DNA of 64,000 nucleotides from Paramesorhizobium leguminum (GCF_003217235.1 NZ_QJTF01000002.1:233868-297867); one strand, 5' to 3'; counted from the stretch's first letter, positions 29,476 to 41,330 are shown. Notes: generated from the letters alone by a model not told the origin. Made by a program: numbers and translations.

Positions 29476-30599
29476 GGCCGGTTTCCTTCCTTGAATTCCT
29501 GAATTGTTTTGCCCGACGCAATAGCCTCTGCGAGATCGGCAAGCAACCGCGTGGCCTCCGGCCTGCCCGCGCCCTGCGCCGCCTTCGCCATCGCCGCCAG
29601 CCGCTCCGGCTGGTTCATGGCATCGGTGATGATCTGCGCAAGCCGCGCCGGGTCCAGTTCCGACTGGCGGATAACCTGCGCCCCGCCAGCGGCTTCCAGC
29701 GCCGCCGCGTTGGCCGCCTGGTCGTGATCGAGCGCATGGGGAAACGGCACCAGCACCGCCGGACGCCCGATGGCCGCGATTTCCGAGACGGTGGAAGCGC
29801 CGGAGCGCGAGATGACGAAATGCGCATTGGCGATACGTGCCGGCATGTCGGTGAAGAACGGCGCTACCTCCGCCTCGAACCCGATTTCCTTATACGCCGC
29901 CTTGACTTGGCGCTCATCATCCGAACGGGCTTGCTGGGTGAGCTTCAGCTGCGCCCGAAGCTTTTCCGGCAGCAGCCGGATCGCCGCCGGGATGGCGGTG
30001 GAGAAGAACCCCGCGCCCTGGCTGCCGCCGAACACCAATAGGCGGAATGGTTCGCCTGATAGTACCGGCTGGTACGGTTTGCCGATCTCATTCAGCACCG
30101 CCGGGCGCACCGGGTTGCCCGTCTGTACCGTTTTGGCGGAAAAGTTCCCCCCTGTCTCAGGCAAAAAGCCCCCTGCGATCGCATCGACACGGGGGGCGAG
30201 CCCCCTGTTCGCCCGCCCCATCACCGCGTTCTGCTCATGGATGAGGGTGGGAATTCCCATTCGCGTCGCCGCATAAAGCGGCGGCAAAGTCGGATAGCCG
30301 CCGAAGCCGGCAACGAGCTTTGGTTTCAATCGGCGGAAGAGTTGCCTCGAATCGAGATTTCCCTGCCACAGCCGCCACATCGTTTTGGCCAGCGCTATGG
30401 GATTGCGCCCGGAAATCGTCGCTGAGCGAATGACATGCACCGCCTTCGCCGGAAACGTACCCGCGAAGCGCTGCGCCCGCGTGTCGGTGGCGAGATGCAC
30501 CTCCCAACCCCGCGCGGAAAGCTCATGCGCGAGCGCTTCCGCCGGAAACAGATGCCCCCCGGTCCCCCCCGCGCACAGGACGATAACCCCCTTCGACAT
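29472..30599 (-). CDS. murG: Lipid II synthase MurG (GlcNAc transferase)
   Basis: 375-aa GT-B glycosyltransferase acting at the inner face of the membrane to convert lipid I to lipid II. The N-terminal loop [15 protein letters not shown] and the [37 protein letters not shown] and [16 protein letters not shown] segments match MurG. The ATG overlaps the ftsW stop by one base (TAATG). Confidence 0.96.
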   Translation of the reverse strand: MSKGVIVLCAGGTGGHLFPAEALAHELSARGWEVHLATDTRAQRFAGTFPAKAVHVIRSATISGRNPIALAKTMWRLWQGNLDSRQLFRRLKPKLVAGFGGYPTLPPLYAATRMGIPTLIHEQNAVMGRANRGLAPRVDAIAGGFLPETGGNFSAKTVQTGNPVRPAVLNEIGKPYQPVLSGEPFRLLVFGGSQGAGFFSTAIPAAIRLLPEKLRAQLKLTQQARSDDERQVKAAYKEIGFEAEVAPFFTDMPARIANAHFVISRSGASTVSEIAAIGRPAVLVPFPHALDHDQAANAAALEAAGGAQVIRQSELDPARLAQIITDAMNQPERLAAMAKAAQGAGRPEATRLLADLAEAIASGKTIQEFKEGNRP

Positions 30600-31759
30600 T
30601 ATGACCTTCCAAGCGTAAGGCGACGGCCTGCGCTAAAATCGAGCGATGCCGACATGCGCGCCTCCGGCCTGCGCCGCGTCAGCGCCAGCAGAATGCCCAT
30701 CGTGATCGCCACCGCGATCAGCGATGAGCCGCCATAGGAGATGAACGGCAGCGTCATGCCCTTGGCCGGCATCAGGTGCAGATTAACCGCCATGTTGATG
30801 ATCGACTGGAAGCCGAACAGGATGACGATGCCGGAAACCGCAAGCCGCGTGAACTCGTCACGCTCTTTCAGCGCAATCGCCAGCCCGCGCACCACGATGA
30901 AGGCGAACAGCAGCATGATCAGCAGGCAAAGTATGATGCCGTACTCCTCCGCCGCCACCGAGAAGATGAAGTCCGTATGGCTGTCCGGGATGATGCGCTT
31001 GATCGTGCCCTCGCCCGGCCCCTGCCCGAACCAGCCGCCACGTACGATTGCCTCGCGTCCGGCATCCACCTGAAACGTGTCGCCTTCACCGGTCAGAAAG
31101 CGGTCGATACGGCCCGCGACATGCGGGAAAAAGGTGTAAGCGCCAAAGGCGCCGCCGACCGCGCATCCGGCGAGAACAACGATCCAGAACCACGGCATCC
31201 CGGCCATGAAGAACATCGCGCCCCATGTCGCCGCTGTCAGCATCGTCTGCCCCAGATCGGGCTGCGCCACAAGCAGCGCCGCGACGAGCGCGAACAGCAG
31301 CATGGCCAGCAGATTGCCCGGAATGCCCGGACGCCGCTCATGCTCGGCGAAAAGCCAGGCGCAGATGACAACGAAAGCAGGCTTCATGAATTCCGACGGC
31401 TGGATCGATATGCCGAGAAGCGAAATCCACCTCCGCGCGCCCTTCACCTCAATGCCGAAGAAGAGCGCCGCGACCATCGCCAGCATCGACACGCCAAGCA
31501 GGATCAGCGCGAACCGCCTTATATCCCGCTGCCCCAGAAAGGAGACCCCAATCATTACGCCAAGCGCGGGCAGCATGAACACAATCTGCCGCTCGACGAA
31601 ATGAAAGCTCGACAGGCCGATGCGCTGCGCCACCGCCGGGCTCGCGGCGAAGGATAACAGAATACCCAGCCCCATCAGCGCCAGGCAGGCCGCGAGAAAA
31701 AAGCGGTCGATCGTCCACCACCAATTGGCCACCGGCCCCCGATCGACGCGGCTTACCAT
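30599..31759 (-). CDS. ftsW: Septal peptidoglycan polymerase FtsW
   Basis: 386-aa SEDS-family polytopic membrane protein, the glycosyltransferase partner of FtsI. About ten hydrophobic helices are apparent; [20 protein letters not shown] and [20 protein letters not shown] are SEDS signatures. I start at [14 protein letters not shown]; the frame runs 42 codons further upstream into repeat DNA (MDPRVKPEDDD...), which is not credible protein. Confidence 0.94.
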   Translation of the reverse strand: MVSRVDRGPVANWWWTIDRFFLAACLALMGLGILLSFAASPAVAQRIGLSSFHFVERQIVFMLPALGVMIGVSFLGQRDIRRFALILLGVSMLAMVAALFFGIEVKGARRWISLLGISIQPSEFMKPAFVVICAWLFAEHERRPGIPGNLLAMLLFALVAALLVAQPDLGQTMLTAATWGAMFFMAGMPWFWIVVLAGCAVGGAFGAYTFFPHVAGRIDRFLTGEGDTFQVDAGREAIVRGGWFGQGPGEGTIKRIIPDSHTDFIFSVAAEEYGIILCLLIMLLFAFIVVRGLAIALKERDEFTRLAVSGIVILFGFQSIINMAVNLHLMPAKGMTLPFISYGGSSLIAVAITMGILLALTRRRPEARMSASLDFSAGRRLTLGRS

Positions 31760-31815
31760 GGGTGGGCTCCTTTGATGGGGTGATTGATTCCCAAATGGAA
31801 GCGGTGGCGGGGCAG

Positions 31816-32091
31816 CGCCCCCTTTGCCTTCCGTCCGTCTCCCCGCCCCCCCGTCGTCATCCTCGGGCTTGACCCGAGGATCCACGGCAAGGAGGCGAAT
31901 ACGGCACTATCACCAGCAACGGGATCATTAATCACAAAACGAAATATTGGTCGCGGAACCAATACCGTCTCTACTCGCTGGAATGCGTTTGAGGAGCGGC
32001 GACTTCCGTGCTCCCTAGCCGTGGATCCTCGGGTCAAGCCCGAGGATGACGACGGGGACAAAGGGAGATGTCCGGCAGGACAGAGGGGGGC
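31816..32091. repeat. Composite nested repeat between murD and ftsW
   Basis: The outer arms GCCCCCTTTGCCTTCCG and GGCAGGACAGAGGGGGG are of the RIME-like class. Nested inside are two inverted CCTCGGGCTTGACCCGAGG units (31855-31892 and 32019-32055), the same pair as at 4660-4796. A ~125-bp central core separates the nested units. No gene is supported in this ~390-bp gap. Confidence 0.85.
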
Positions 32092-32151
32092 GCCTCGCAC
32101 CAACGTCACCGTTTCAACGCGACATGCTCTAGGGAGAGATGCGTGGCTCAT

Positions 32152-33537
32152 TTAATCGCTCCCCGTCCCAACCGCCATCACCGCCTCGCGAAACGCCTCC
32201 CCTCGTTTCTCAAAATTCTGGAACTGGTCGAAGCTGGCACAGGCCGGCGACAACAGCACCACCGGCTCCGCTACACCATCCTCCGCCGCATCGCGCGCGG
32301 CATGTTGGACGGCTGCGGCAATCGTGCCGGAAATTTCATAGGGCGCAGCCTCGCCCAGCGTCGCGGCGAATTGCGGCGCGGCTTCGCCGATCAGATACGC
32401 CTTGGCGATGCGCGGGAAAAAGCCTGAGAGCGAGGCGATGCCGCCTTCCTTGGGCAGGCCACCGGCGATCCAGTAGATGCGCTCGAAGGACGACAGCGCC
32501 GGCGCGGCGGCGTCCGCATTGGTCGCCTTGGAATCATTGACGAAGAGCACCTTGCCGCGCCGCGCCACCTGCTCCATGCGGTGCGCGAGGCCTGGGAAGG
32601 ATTTGAGCCCGTCGCGGATTTCCTCAACACCTAAACCAACAGCCAAGCAGGCGGCAATCGCTGCAAGCGCGTTCTGCGCATTGTGCTCGCCGCGCAGCGA
32701 GCCAATGCCTTCAAGCGAAACGAGTTCCTCTACCGTACCCCCGCCGGAGCGCATCAGCTTCGGCCCATTGGCAAAAAGACCGTCGGCCAAAGTTTGGCGC
32801 TTGGAAATGCGGATGATGGTTTTCCCGGCGCGCTCCAGCCGGTCGGCTATTCCCGCGCAGTAGCTGTCATCGACGCCTACGATAGCCGTATCGCTCCCCG
32901 CGACCAGCCTCTCCTTGATATCGGCATAATGCTGCATGGTGCCGTGCCGGTCGAGATGATCCGGCGTCAGATTGAGCAGTATCCCGGCGGTGGGGTTGAT
33001 CGATGGCGCAAGATCAATCTGGTAGGACGAGCATTCGACGACATAATATTTGTCACGCGCCGGTGGATCGAGCGTCATCACCGCCGTGCCGATATTGCCG
33101 CCCAGTTGCACATCGCGGTCCGAGGATTTGACGATATGCGCAATCAGCGCCGTCGTCGTCGATTTACCATTGGTGCCGGTAATGGCGATGAACGGGCTAT
33201 CCGGCGCGGATCGAGTACGCTCCCGAACAAACATTTCGATGTCGCCGATGATCTCGACACCCGCCGCGCGCGCAATATCCACCGTCCAGTGCGGGCGCGG
33301 ATGGGTGAGCGGCACACCGGGCGAAAGCACGAACGAGGAAAAATCTTTCCAATCCGCCTGCCTCAGGTCACCCGTCGGGATGCCAGCCGCATTAGCGCGC
33401 TCCACGCTCGCCGGATTGTCGTCCCACGCAAGCACACGCGCCCCGCCAGCCATGATCGCCTGTGCGGTAGCGATGCCCGAGCCGCCGAGCCCGAACAGCG
33501 CGACGGTCTTGTCCTTGAGGGAATGGGCGGCGATCAT
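32152..33537 (-). CDS. murD: UDP-N-acetylmuramoyl-L-alanine--D-glutamate ligase
   Basis: 461-aa Mur ligase adding D-Glu. N-terminal [17 protein letters not shown] loop [30 protein letters not shown] in the central domain; and [20 protein letters not shown] in the C-terminal region. It follows mraY with a 4-base gap. Confidence 0.96.
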   Translation of the reverse strand: MIAAHSLKDKTVALFGLGGSGIATAQAIMAGGARVLAWDDNPASVERANAAGIPTGDLRQADWKDFSSFVLSPGVPLTHPRPHWTVDIARAAGVEIIGDIEMFVRERTRSAPDSPFIAITGTNGKSTTTALIAHIVKSSDRDVQLGGNIGTAVMTLDPPARDKYYVVECSSYQIDLAPSINPTAGILLNLTPDHLDRHGTMQHYADIKERLVAGSDTAIVGVDDSYCAGIADRLERAGKTIIRISKRQTLADGLFANGPKLMRSGGGTVEELVSLEGIGSLRGEHNAQNALAAIAACLAVGLGVEEIRDGLKSFPGLAHRMEQVARRGKVLFVNDSKATNADAAAPALSSFERIYWIAGGLPKEGGIASLSGFFPRIAKAYLIGEAAPQFAATLGEAAPYEISGTIAAAVQHAARDAAEDGVAEPVVLLSPACASFDQFQNFEKRGEAFREAVMAVGTGSD

Positions 33538-33541
33538 CTCT

Positions 33542-34624
33542 TTATCTCAGCTTCAGCGTGGAAAGGCCGATCAGCGCCAGGATGATCGATACGATCCAGA
33601 ATCGGATCACGACCTGGCTTTCCGTCCAGCCCATCTTTTCGAAATGATGATGGATCGGCGCCATCAGGAACACGCGCCTGCCCGTCCGCTTGAACCAGGC
33701 GACCTGGATGATGACCGAGAGCGCCTCGACCACGAACAGGCCGCCGATGATGGCGAGCACGATCTCGTGCTTGGTGGCGACGGCCACCGCGCCGAGCAAT
33801 CCGCCCAGCGCCAGCGACCCCGTATCGCCCATGAAGATGGCGGCGGGAGGCGCGTTGAACCAGAGGAAGCCGAGGCTCGCGCCAATCACCGCGCCGAGCA
33901 CGACCGATAGTTCGCCGGTGCCGGGAACGAAGTGGATTTGCAGGTAATCGGCGAAGATCGCGTTGCCCGAGAGATAGGCGATGACGCCGAAGGAGGCGGC
34001 GGCGACCATGACAGGCACGATCGCCAGCCCGTCGAGGCCATCAGTCAGATTGACCGCATTGCCGGCGCCGACCATGACGAAGGCGGCGACGGGAATGAAG
34101 AACAGCCCGAGATTGAGCACGAACTGCTTGAGAAACGGAAAGGTCAGCGACGAGGAGAAAGGCTCCTGCCCCGCGCGCATGATGAACCATCCGGCAATCG
34201 CCGCGATAAGAAACTCGATGCCGAGCCGAGCCTTGCCGGAAAAGCCCTTTTCCGACTGCTTGGTGACTTTCAGATAATCGTCATAGAAGCCGATGGCGCC
34301 GAAGCCGACCGAGACGAGCAGCGCCACCCAGACATAGACACTGGCGAGATTGGCCCAAAGGAAGGACGAAACCAGGATGCCGAACAGGATCATCAGGCCG
34401 CCCATGGTCGGCGTACCCGCCTTCTTGAAATGCGTCTGCGGCCCATCGGCGCGGATCGGCTGACCCTTGCCCTGCCGGATGCGCAGCGAATTGATGATCG
34501 TCGGCCCAAACAGGAATACCAGAAGCGCGGAAGTGATCAACGCCCCGCCGGTGCGGAACGTGATATAGCGGAATACGTTCAACCCCGGCATCAGGTCGGA
34601 GAAATGGGTCAGAAGCGTCAGCAT
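33542..34624 (-). CDS. mraY: Phospho-MurNAc-pentapeptide transferase (lipid I synthase)
   Basis: 360-aa membrane enzyme transferring phospho-MurNAc-pentapeptide to undecaprenyl phosphate. It has ten hydrophobic segments. Catalytic-loop motifs are [11 protein letters not shown] (aspartate pair), [25 protein letters not shown] and the [11 protein letters not shown] loop. A GCATGATC palindrome separates it from murF upstream. Confidence 0.96.
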   Translation of the reverse strand: MLTLLTHFSDLMPGLNVFRYITFRTGGALITSALLVFLFGPTIINSLRIRQGKGQPIRADGPQTHFKKAGTPTMGGLMILFGILVSSFLWANLASVYVWVALLVSVGFGAIGFYDDYLKVTKQSEKGFSGKARLGIEFLIAAIAGWFIMRAGQEPFSSSLTFPFLKQFVLNLGLFFIPVAAFVMVGAGNAVNLTDGLDGLAIVPVMVAAASFGVIAYLSGNAIFADYLQIHFVPGTGELSVVLGAVIGASLGFLWFNAPPAAIFMGDTGSLALGGLLGAVAVATKHEIVLAIIGGLFVVEALSVIIQVAWFKRTGRRVFLMAPIHHHFEKMGWTESQVVIRFWIVSIILALIGLSTLKLR

Positions 34625-34641
34625 AGGTATGCCCCCTCAGC

Positions 34642-34686
34642 GCATGATCCGAAAAAGTTGGCACACTTTTTCAAACTGGATCATGC
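34642..34686. repeat. GCATGATC-type palindrome (murF-mraY gap)
   Basis: Ends GCATGATC and GATCATGC with an inner stem GAAAAAGTT / ACTTTTTC. It is a diverged member of the family at 14131, 37617 and 47196. Confidence 0.85.
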
Positions 34687-34705
34687 GACTAAATAACAAA
34701 AAATC

Positions 34706-36139
34706 CTACTCAGCCGCTTCTCGCGGCTCGGCAGGCGGATATTTGGTCATCAGAGCCTTGACGATTCTGGAGAACCCGATTCCTTTTGACGATTTTACCA
34801 TAACGACATCGCCAGGACGGAGCGCCTTGATCACAAGCGGCTGCAATTCTTCGACGCTCTGCCTGTATTCCGTATGAATTTCAACCGGCAAAGCGGAAGC
34901 AAGCACCGACATTTCCGGTCCGCCGATGAAAAGCGCATCCACATCCGCCTCCGCCACCGGCCTGGCAAGGTCGCGGTGCAGTTTGGGCGCGTGGTTGCCC
35001 AGCTCCAGCATATCACCCAGAACCGCGATGCGGCGCCCCTCGCCTTCCGGCTTCGCCGCATGGAGAAGTTCGAGCGCCGCCCGCATCGAGGCGGGATTGG
35101 CGTTATAGCTCTCGTCGATCAGCGTGATATCCCCATGGGGATGGCGCAGCCTGTGGCGCGCGCCGCGTCCGTCTTCCGGCGTGAGCGTCGCGAGCGCCAT
35201 CGCCACCTTCGCCATGTCCGCATCGGCGAGATGCGCGGCTCCCAGCACCGCCAGCGCGTTCTGCACGATATGCCGTCCCGGAGCGCCGATTTTCAGCACC
35301 GCCTCCTGCCCTGCCAGCGATGCGGTCAGGCAGGAGCAGGTGGGCAGAAGCTTGGTCTTGTCCGCGCGATAGTCGGCGTCGGCCCCCTCGCCAAAGCTGC
35401 GGATGTGGATCACGCCCGCCTCTTCCGCCATCTGCATCAGGAGCTCGAAACGCTCGTCGTCCCGGTTGAGAAGCGCGGTGCCACCGGGCTCGATCCCTTC
35501 GAATATTTCCGCCTTGGCCGCCGCGATCTCTTCCAGATTTTTGAAATGGCCAAGATGAGCCGGCGCGATCAGTGTTATGATCGCGACATGCGGGCGCACC
35601 ATCTTGACCAATGGCCGAATTTCATCGGCATGGTTCATGCCGATCTCGAACACGCCGTATTCCGTATCATCAGGCATCCGCGCCAACGTCAGCGGCACGC
35701 CCCAGTGATTGTTGAAGGAAGCGGCAGAGGCATGCACCTTGCCCACTTCGGACAGCACATGCCGGAGCGCCTCCTTGGTCGTCGTCTTGCCGACGGAACC
35801 CGTCACCGCGATGATCTGAGCCTTGCTCCTAGCCCGCGAGGCGATGCCAAGCCGCGTCAGACCTTCCAGCACGTCGTCCACCACGATCATCGGCACCTGC
35901 AGCTTGCCCAGCGCCGGAAGCTTCGCCTCCGCCACCACGATCAGCCCGGCTCCCGCCACCATGGCTGCGGTTATGAAATCATGGCCGTCGAACTGATCGC
36001 CCTTGATGGCGAAGAACGCCTCACCCGGCTTCAACGTGCGCGTATCGATGGAAATTCCTGATATGCCTTCCGGCAAGGCGCCTACGGGCCTGCCTCCCAT
36101 CGCCGCCACCATGTCGGATGAGGTCCAAAGCCAGCTCAT
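34706..36139 (-). CDS. murF: UDP-MurNAc-tripeptide--D-Ala-D-Ala ligase
   Basis: 477-aa Mur ligase adding the D-Ala-D-Ala dipeptide. [22 protein letters not shown] loop [47 protein letters not shown] and VLGDMLELG are all MurF hallmarks. Its start overlaps the murE stop by 4 bases. Confidence 0.96.
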   Translation of the reverse strand: MSWLWTSSDMVAAMGGRPVGALPEGISGISIDTRTLKPGEAFFAIKGDQFDGHDFITAAMVAGAGLIVVAEAKLPALGKLQVPMIVVDDVLEGLTRLGIASRARSKAQIIAVTGSVGKTTTKEALRHVLSEVGKVHASAASFNNHWGVPLTLARMPDDTEYGVFEIGMNHADEIRPLVKMVRPHVAIITLIAPAHLGHFKNLEEIAAAKAEIFEGIEPGGTALLNRDDERFELLMQMAEEAGVIHIRSFGEGADADYRADKTKLLPTCSCLTASLAGQEAVLKIGAPGRHIVQNALAVLGAAHLADADMAKVAMALATLTPEDGRGARHRLRHPHGDITLIDESYNANPASMRAALELLHAAKPEGEGRRIAVLGDMLELGNHAPKLHRDLARPVAEADVDALFIGGPEMSVLASALPVEIHTEYRQSVEELQPLVIKALRPGDVVMVKSSKGIGFSRIVKALMTKYPPAEPREAAE

Positions 36140-37590
36140 TTCAGCCGCTCCTTCAATGCCTGCGCGACTTCCGAGTGATCAGAGAAGGGATGGGTCACAC
36201 CGCCAATAGTTTGCCCCTCCTCATGCCCCTTGCCGGCGATGATCAGCGTGTCGCCTGACTTCGCCATATTGACCGCCGTGCGGATCGCCTCGCGCCGGTC
36301 GCCGATTTCAATAGCGCGGGGCGCCGCCGCCAGAATCTCCGCGCGGATCGCCGCCGGCACTTCCGAGCGCGGATTGTCGTCGGTGACGATGACCACATCG
36401 GCAAGCCGCGTGGCGATTTCGCCCATCATCGGGCGCTTGCCGGTGTCGCGGTCGCCGCCGCAGCCGAAAACCACGATGACGCGGCCCGTGGTGAACGGGC
36501 GCACGGAAGCGAGCACGTTTTCCAGCGCGTCCGGCTTGTGCGCGTAATCGACATAGGCGGGCGCGCCATCCTCGGTCGCCCCGACGAGATCGAGGCGCCC
36601 CGGCGCGCCCTTCAGCCGCTCCAGCGCCCGCATCGCAGCCGCCGCCGGAACGCCCGTCACGATGGCAAGCCCCGCCGCGACCAGCGCGTTGGCAACCTGG
36701 AAATCCCCGGCGAGCGGTAGTGCAATCTCGTGGATATCGTCGCCGATCCTCACCTCTGCGTGCTGGCGGGAGCGTTCATGCTCGACACGCTTGAGCGCAA
36801 GGAACGTGCCCTTGCGCCCGACGGTCAGAACCTCATTGCCCGCCGCCTTCGCCGCTTCGATAGCCTGCTGCGAAAACTCGTTATCGGCGAAGATGATCGC
36901 CGGCGCGCCCTTGGGCAGGAGCGTATCGAACAGGCGCATCTTGGCGGCGAGATAATCCTCGACCGTCGGATGATAATCCATGTGGTCGCGTCCGAGATTG
37001 GTGAACGCCCCGGCGGCGAGCTTCACCCCATCGAGACGGCGCTGATCGAGACCGTGCGAGGAAGCTTCCATCGCCGCATGGGTGACGCCCTCTTCCGCCA
37101 GTTCGCGCAGGATGCGATGCAGTTCCACCGGATCGGGTGTCGTCAGCGAGCCGTAATCGCTGCGCGTCGGCGAGAACACGCCCGTCGTGCCGATATTGGC
37201 GGCGGAAAATCCCGCATCCGCCCAGATTTGCCGGGTGAAAGAAGCGATGGACGTCTTGCCGCTGGTGCCGGTGACGGCGACCATCATCTCTGGCTGTTTT
37301 CCATGAAAGGCGGCGGCGGCAAGCGCCAGCGTGCGGCGCGGGTCTTCCACGCGGATGACCGGCACGTCGGGAACACCGATGTCCGCATCGCGCGGAGCAA
37401 TGATCGCGACAGCGCCCTTGGCAACAGCGTCAGCCGCAAACGCGCCGCCATCGGCTTTCACCCCTTTCAGCGCGGCGAAGAGATAGCCCGGCTGGACTTT
37501 ACGCGAATCCGAGGTGAGCCCGGCGATCTCCATCTCCCCGGCAGCCTGGCCGGCAAGAGGGACGAGATCGGCGATATCCTTCAATTTCAT
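36136..37590 (-). CDS. murE: UDP-MurNAc-L-Ala-D-Glu:meso-DAP ligase
   Basis: 484-aa Mur ligase adding the third residue. [22 protein letters not shown] loop [28 protein letters not shown] and [15 protein letters not shown] are present. DDNPRSEVP contains the DNPR motif that selects meso-diaminopimelate, as expected for a Gram-negative. I start at [12 protein letters not shown]; the longer frame reaches into a palindromic repeat. Confidence 0.96.
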   Translation of the reverse strand: MKLKDIADLVPLAGQAAGEMEIAGLTSDSRKVQPGYLFAALKGVKADGGAFAADAVAKGAVAIIAPRDADIGVPDVPVIRVEDPRRTLALAAAAFHGKQPEMMVAVTGTSGKTSIASFTRQIWADAGFSAANIGTTGVFSPTRSDYGSLTTPDPVELHRILRELAEEGVTHAAMEASSHGLDQRRLDGVKLAAGAFTNLGRDHMDYHPTVEDYLAAKMRLFDTLLPKGAPAIIFADNEFSQQAIEAAKAAGNEVLTVGRKGTFLALKRVEHERSRQHAEVRIGDDIHEIALPLAGDFQVANALVAAGLAIVTGVPAAAAMRALERLKGAPGRLDLVGATEDGAPAYVDYAHKPDALENVLASVRPFTTGRVIVVFGCGGDRDTGKRPMMGEIATRLADVVIVTDDNPRSEVPAAIRAEILAAAPRAIEIGDRREAIRTAVNMAKSGDTLIIAGKGHEEGQTIGGVTHPFSDHSEVAQALKERLK

Positions 37591-37616
37591 ATCAGGTCCA
37601 GACATGTTCTCTATAA

Positions 37617-37659
37617 GCATGATCCCCAAAAATTGCAGGCTTTTGGGAGAAGATCATGC
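37617..37659. repeat. GCATGATC-type palindrome (ftsI-murE gap)
   Basis: 43 bp with ends GCATGATC and GATCATGC and an inner stem CCCAAAA / TTTTGGG. It is the same class as at 14131-14173 but with a diverged stem that stays complementary, suggesting the structure is kept. Confidence 0.85.
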
Positions 37660-37687
37660 GGCTCTTCACTAGCCGCGCCGCCGCGAA

Positions 37688-39394
37688 TCAATCGTTGATA
37701 GCGGCATCGTATGAAACCAGCATGGGGGCCGCTTCTTGGCTAAAATCGGGCTTTACCCCCAGAAATGATGCGGAACGGCGGATAATATTGGCGACCATCG
37801 GCGCGGCGTTGAGGCCAGCGGTGGCCGCGGCCTGCCCCGGTTCCGGCTTCGGCTCGTCCACGATGGTGAGCACGATATAGGTCGGATCGTCCATCGGAAA
37901 GGCCGCGACGAAGGCATTGAACCGCACATCCTTGGAATAGCGCCCCCCCACCACCTTTTCCGCCGTGCCGGTCTTGCCGCCGACGCGGTAGCCCTGAACC
38001 GTGGCGCGCTTGCCCGAACCACCCTGCGCGTTTGCATTCAGGCGGTAAAGATAGCGCATGTCCTCCGACACTTGAGGGTTGACCACCTGCATGGCGACCT
38101 GTGCCGCTTGCTCCTGCGTACGCGGCAGGAAGGTCGGCTGGATGAGCTTGCCGCCATTCATGAGCGCCGCCGCGCCCACCGCCGTCTGCAGCGGCGTGGT
38201 CATCATGCCGTGACCGAACGAGATGGTCATGGAATGGACCTTCTTCCAGACCTTCGGCTCCACCGGACGGGCGATCTCCGGCAGTTCCGTCTCCATGCGG
38301 TCGAGAAGCCCCATCCGCTTGAGGAAGGCGCGGTGCCCATCGACGCCGACAAGCTGCGCCTCATGGCCGGAACCGATATTGGAAGAATAAAGGAAAACCT
38401 CCGTCAGCGTCAGCGGGCGTCCCTTGCCGTGAAAATCACGGATGGTCTGGCGGCCGAACCGCAACGGCCGCGATGCATCGAACACGGTTTTCAATGTCGC
38501 CCCGGCATCGAGCGCCATGGCGGTCGTAAAGCTCTTGATCGTCGATCCCATCTCGTAGGTGCCCGCCGACATGCGATTCAGATGGTCCTTGTCGAGCGCG
38601 TTGACGGGGTTGTTGGGATCGAAGTCCGGCACCGACCCCATGGCGAGCACTTCGCCGGTCTTGACGTTCAGGACCACGGCGCCCGCCGCGATGGCGCGAT
38701 AGCGCTGCAAGGCCTGGACGAGTTCGTCGCGAACGATATGCTGCACGCGCAGATCGATGGAGAGCCGCACCGGCTCCAGCGATTCCTGCGCGGCAAGGCC
38801 CGTCGACTGGAGATCGGTCAGCCCTTGGCTGTCGATATATTTCTCCATTCCCGCGATGCCCTGATTGTCGATATTGACAAGGCCGAGAATGTGCGAGGCG
38901 GTGGGGCCGCCGGGATAGAAACGCGTCTTTTCGGTGCGGAAGCCGACGCCGGGAAGCCCCAGCGCCATCACCTGGCTCTGCTGCTTCGGCGTCAGCCCGC
39001 GCTTGATCCAGATGAAGCCCGCACCCCCCTTTAGCTTGCGATAGGTCGCCTCCCAGTCGAGATCGGGCAGCACCGTCGAGAGAAGCTCGATGGTCTCATC
39101 AGGGTCGACGATGCGCTTCGGCTCGGCATAGAGCGAGAACGTCTTGATATCCGTCGCCAGCACTTCGCCGTTGCGGTCTACGATATCGGGCCGCGACGCA
39201 AGGTTCTGCACCGCCGGCCCGCTGTAGCCGGCATCCTCGCCGCTCTGCATGGCATAATAGACGAGCCGCCCGCCGATGACGGCATAAATGCCGATGAAGC
39301 AGCTCATCGCCATGATCAGGCGATTGCGGGCACGGTTGCCGCTCTTCTTGCGAACGCCCTCGATGGCCAGGTTCTTCTGGACGGGCGCGCTCAC
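37688..39394 (-). CDS. ftsI: Septal transpeptidase FtsI (PBP3)
   Basis: 568-aa bitopic class B penicillin-binding protein. The N-terminal membrane helix (RLIMAMSCFIGIYAVIGGRL) is followed by a dimerisation domain. The transpeptidase motifs are STIK in YEMGSTIKSFTTA, SSN in LYSSNIGSG and KTG in VGGKTGTAEKVVGG. It cross-links septal peptidoglycan with FtsW. The start overlaps the ftsL stop by 4 bases. Confidence 0.95.
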   Translation of the reverse strand: MSAPVQKNLAIEGVRKKSGNRARNRLIMAMSCFIGIYAVIGGRLVYYAMQSGEDAGYSGPAVQNLASRPDIVDRNGEVLATDIKTFSLYAEPKRIVDPDETIELLSTVLPDLDWEATYRKLKGGAGFIWIKRGLTPKQQSQVMALGLPGVGFRTEKTRFYPGGPTASHILGLVNIDNQGIAGMEKYIDSQGLTDLQSTGLAAQESLEPVRLSIDLRVQHIVRDELVQALQRYRAIAAGAVVLNVKTGEVLAMGSVPDFDPNNPVNALDKDHLNRMSAGTYEMGSTIKSFTTAMALDAGATLKTVFDASRPLRFGRQTIRDFHGKGRPLTLTEVFLYSSNIGSGHEAQLVGVDGHRAFLKRMGLLDRMETELPEIARPVEPKVWKKVHSMTISFGHGMMTTPLQTAVGAAALMNGGKLIQPTFLPRTQEQAAQVAMQVVNPQVSEDMRYLYRLNANAQGGSGKRATVQGYRVGGKTGTAEKVVGGRYSKDVRFNAFVAAFPMDDPTYIVLTIVDEPKPEPGQAAATAGLNAAPMVANIIRRSASFLGVKPDFSQEAAPMLVSYDAAIND

Positions 39395-39783
39395 TGGCCC
39401 TGCTCCACGCTGCCGGTGGAGATAGTGTCAGTGCCGGCATTGTTGATGATTGCCAGAAGTTCGTCGCTCGACGAGATGATGTTCTGGATATCATCAGCGG
39501 GACGTTCCGGCACTTCACCGACGCTGACGATCTGCTTCGCGTCGATCGGCGCAAGGTTGAGTTCGGACTGATAGATTTCCGTCAGTCTCTGCAAGCGGTT
39601 CGGCTGGGTAAGCAGGCTCCAGTCCGCCTTGAGCAGCGTGATCGTATCCTTTTCCGCATTGATCTTGCGCTGCAGCGTGCGGATGTCGGCCATCCGCTTC
39701 TCCGCGTCATACTTTATCTTATAGGTCACGGTCGCCGCCGCCAGCATGATCGTGATCAGGATTATGTCGAAGGTACGCAGCAC
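39391..39783 (-). CDS. ftsL: Cell division protein FtsL
   Basis: 130-aa bitopic protein with an N-terminal helix (FDIILITIMLAAATVTYKI) and a short leucine-zipper-like coiled coil (KRMADIRTLQRKINAEKDTI). WSLLTQPNRLQRLTEIY is typical of alphaproteobacterial FtsL. It links FtsQ/FtsB with FtsI/FtsW. It lies 3 bases from rsmH and overlaps ftsI. Confidence 0.88.
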   Translation of the reverse strand: MLRTFDIILITIMLAAATVTYKIKYDAEKRMADIRTLQRKINAEKDTITLLKADWSLLTQPNRLQRLTEIYQSELNLAPIDAKQIVSVGEVPERPADDIQNIISSSDELLAIINNAGTDTISTGSVEQGQ

Positions 39784-39786
39784 TGG

Positions 39787-40812
39787 TCAGCCCCTGTTCA
39801 AATCGTGGGCGTCGGGCAGCTTCGGCAGCCCGAAAATGGAAAAATCCGCGGCAAGCGGCGGATTGGTGGTTCTGATGCCGGCGCGCAACTTGGCCGAGCG
39901 CGCGCGCGGATTGCGCTCCTCTTCCTCTTGTGAAGGGCCAACCACGCCCTTGCCAAGCGGCGTGAAACTCGGCAGACGCTCCACCACCTGCGGCAGATGG
40001 CGCGACCCGCCGCTGCCGCCCAGCCGGTCGGTGAAGAAGCGCTTGACGATGCGGTCCTCCAGCGAGTGGAAGGTGACGACCACCAGTCGCCCGCCCGGCT
40101 GAAGCACACGCTCAGCGGCGAAGAGTGCCCGCGCCAACTCGCCCAGCTCATCGTTGACGAAGATGCGCAGCGCCTGGAACACCCGCGTCGCCGGATGAAT
40201 CCGGTCCTTCGGATGCCGCCCCACCAGCGCCTCGATGGCATTGGCGAGATCGCGGGTACGCGTGAACGGTTCGCTCACCCGGCGCTTCTCGATCATCCGG
40301 GCGATGCGGCCGGCATTTTTCTCATCGCCGAGAAAATTGAAGATGCGGGCGAGATCACCCATCTTCAGCCGATTGACCACATCGGCAGCCGTGACGCCCT
40401 CGCTCGACATGCGCATGTCGAGCGGCCCGTCTTTCTGGAAGGAAAAGCCGCGTTCCGCCTCATCGATCTGCATTGAGGAAACGCCGATATCGAGCACGAT
40501 GCCGTCAGTAACACCCTCGACCAGCGTATCAAGCTGCGAAAAGCGCCCTTGCACAAGCGTCAGCCTGCCCGGAAACTCCCGTTCCATGGCGCGGCCCGCC
40601 GCAATCGCGGTGGGATCGCGGTCGATCGCTATGACGGAAGCGCCGCTATCCAGAATGCGCCGCGTATAACCGCCCGCGCCGAACGTGCCGTCCACGATGC
40701 GCTTGCCCGCTTCGGGCTGCAGCGCTATAATGACCTCGTCGAGAAGAACCGGAATGTGACGGGCCGGTCCGCCATCGGCCTGAGAATTATCCCCGCCGTG
40801 GCCCGCCATCAT
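39787..40812 (-). CDS. rsmH: 16S rRNA m4C1402 methyltransferase
   Basis: 341-aa SAM methyltransferase (MraW/RsmH). It begins [13 protein letters not shown]; the SAM loop is [15 protein letters not shown], with [30 protein letters not shown] and [15 protein letters not shown] following. Two adjacent ATGs overlap the mraZ stop (ATGATG). The frame extends far upstream as a shadow of mraZ and is not used. Confidence 0.95.
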   Translation of the reverse strand: MMAGHGGDNSQADGGPARHIPVLLDEVIIALQPEAGKRIVDGTFGAGGYTRRILDSGASVIAIDRDPTAIAAGRAMEREFPGRLTLVQGRFSQLDTLVEGVTDGIVLDIGVSSMQIDEAERGFSFQKDGPLDMRMSSEGVTAADVVNRLKMGDLARIFNFLGDEKNAGRIARMIEKRRVSEPFTRTRDLANAIEALVGRHPKDRIHPATRVFQALRIFVNDELGELARALFAAERVLQPGGRLVVVTFHSLEDRIVKRFFTDRLGGSGGSRHLPQVVERLPSFTPLGKGVVGPSQEEEERNPRARSAKLRAGIRTTNPPLAADFSIFGLPKLPDAHDLNRG

Positions 40813-41330
40813 TCCGCTCCCCCTGGGGACGGGTAGATACCCGCCCCGCCTGCCGTTTGCCGCTCGGCTTGCCGCCTGTCGGCCAATCTCGCCCGCACCC
40901 GCGCGCGGTGTTCCTCGAAACGCTCCGGCTGCCACATCTGGAAATGCGTGTTCGCGCCCGCGAACGTCACCTCCGATGCGATGCCCGTATGCTCCCGGAT
41001 GAAATCCGTCATCGTGATGCGCCCATCCTGGTCGAGCTTGAGAAACGTGCCGTCCGCATGGAGATAAAAAGACATGTCGTCCGCCGTTTCCGCAAAAGGA
41101 TCCTCGTTTGTCAGCCGCCCGTCGTAGCGCGTCAGGAAATCCGGCCCACCGACGTCCAACGCCGGAAGATGGAGCGAGCGCAATGCGTAAAGCTCCACAT
41201 GACCGGCATTCTGTATCCCAGCATTCTGTATCCCAGTCTTCTGTATCAATGACCGGAATTGCGCCGGAACGGAGACCCGCCCCTTCGCATCGATCCTGTT
41301 CGTTACATGACCCAGAAACCGGTCCACCAC
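40809..41330 (-). CDS. mraZ: Transcriptional regulator MraZ, first gene of dcw cluster
   Basis: 173 aa, longer than the ~150 usual for the family. Two AbrB-like MraZ domains are visible: [20 protein letters not shown] and [18 protein letters not shown]. MraZ binds its own promoter and represses the cluster. The extra length includes [14 protein letters not shown], encoded by a 15-bp tandem repeat (about 41209-41250), between the first domain and [17 protein letters not shown]. The start is GTG at 41330, followed by a second GTG. Confidence 0.9.
   Translation of the reverse strand: MVDRFLGHVTNRIDAKGRVSVPAQFRSLIQKTGIQNAGIQNAGHVELYALRSLHLPALDVGGPDFLTRYDGRLTNEDPFAETADDMSFYLHADGTFLKLDQDGRITMTDFIREHTGIASEVTFAGANTHFQMWQPERFEEHRARVRARLADRRQAERQTAGGAGIYPSPGGAE

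Noticed and set aside
31760..31885. N-terminal extension of FtsW by 42 residues
   Set aside because: The extension (MDPRVKPEDDDGG...) is translated repeat DNA; homologous FtsW proteins start near [14 protein letters not shown].
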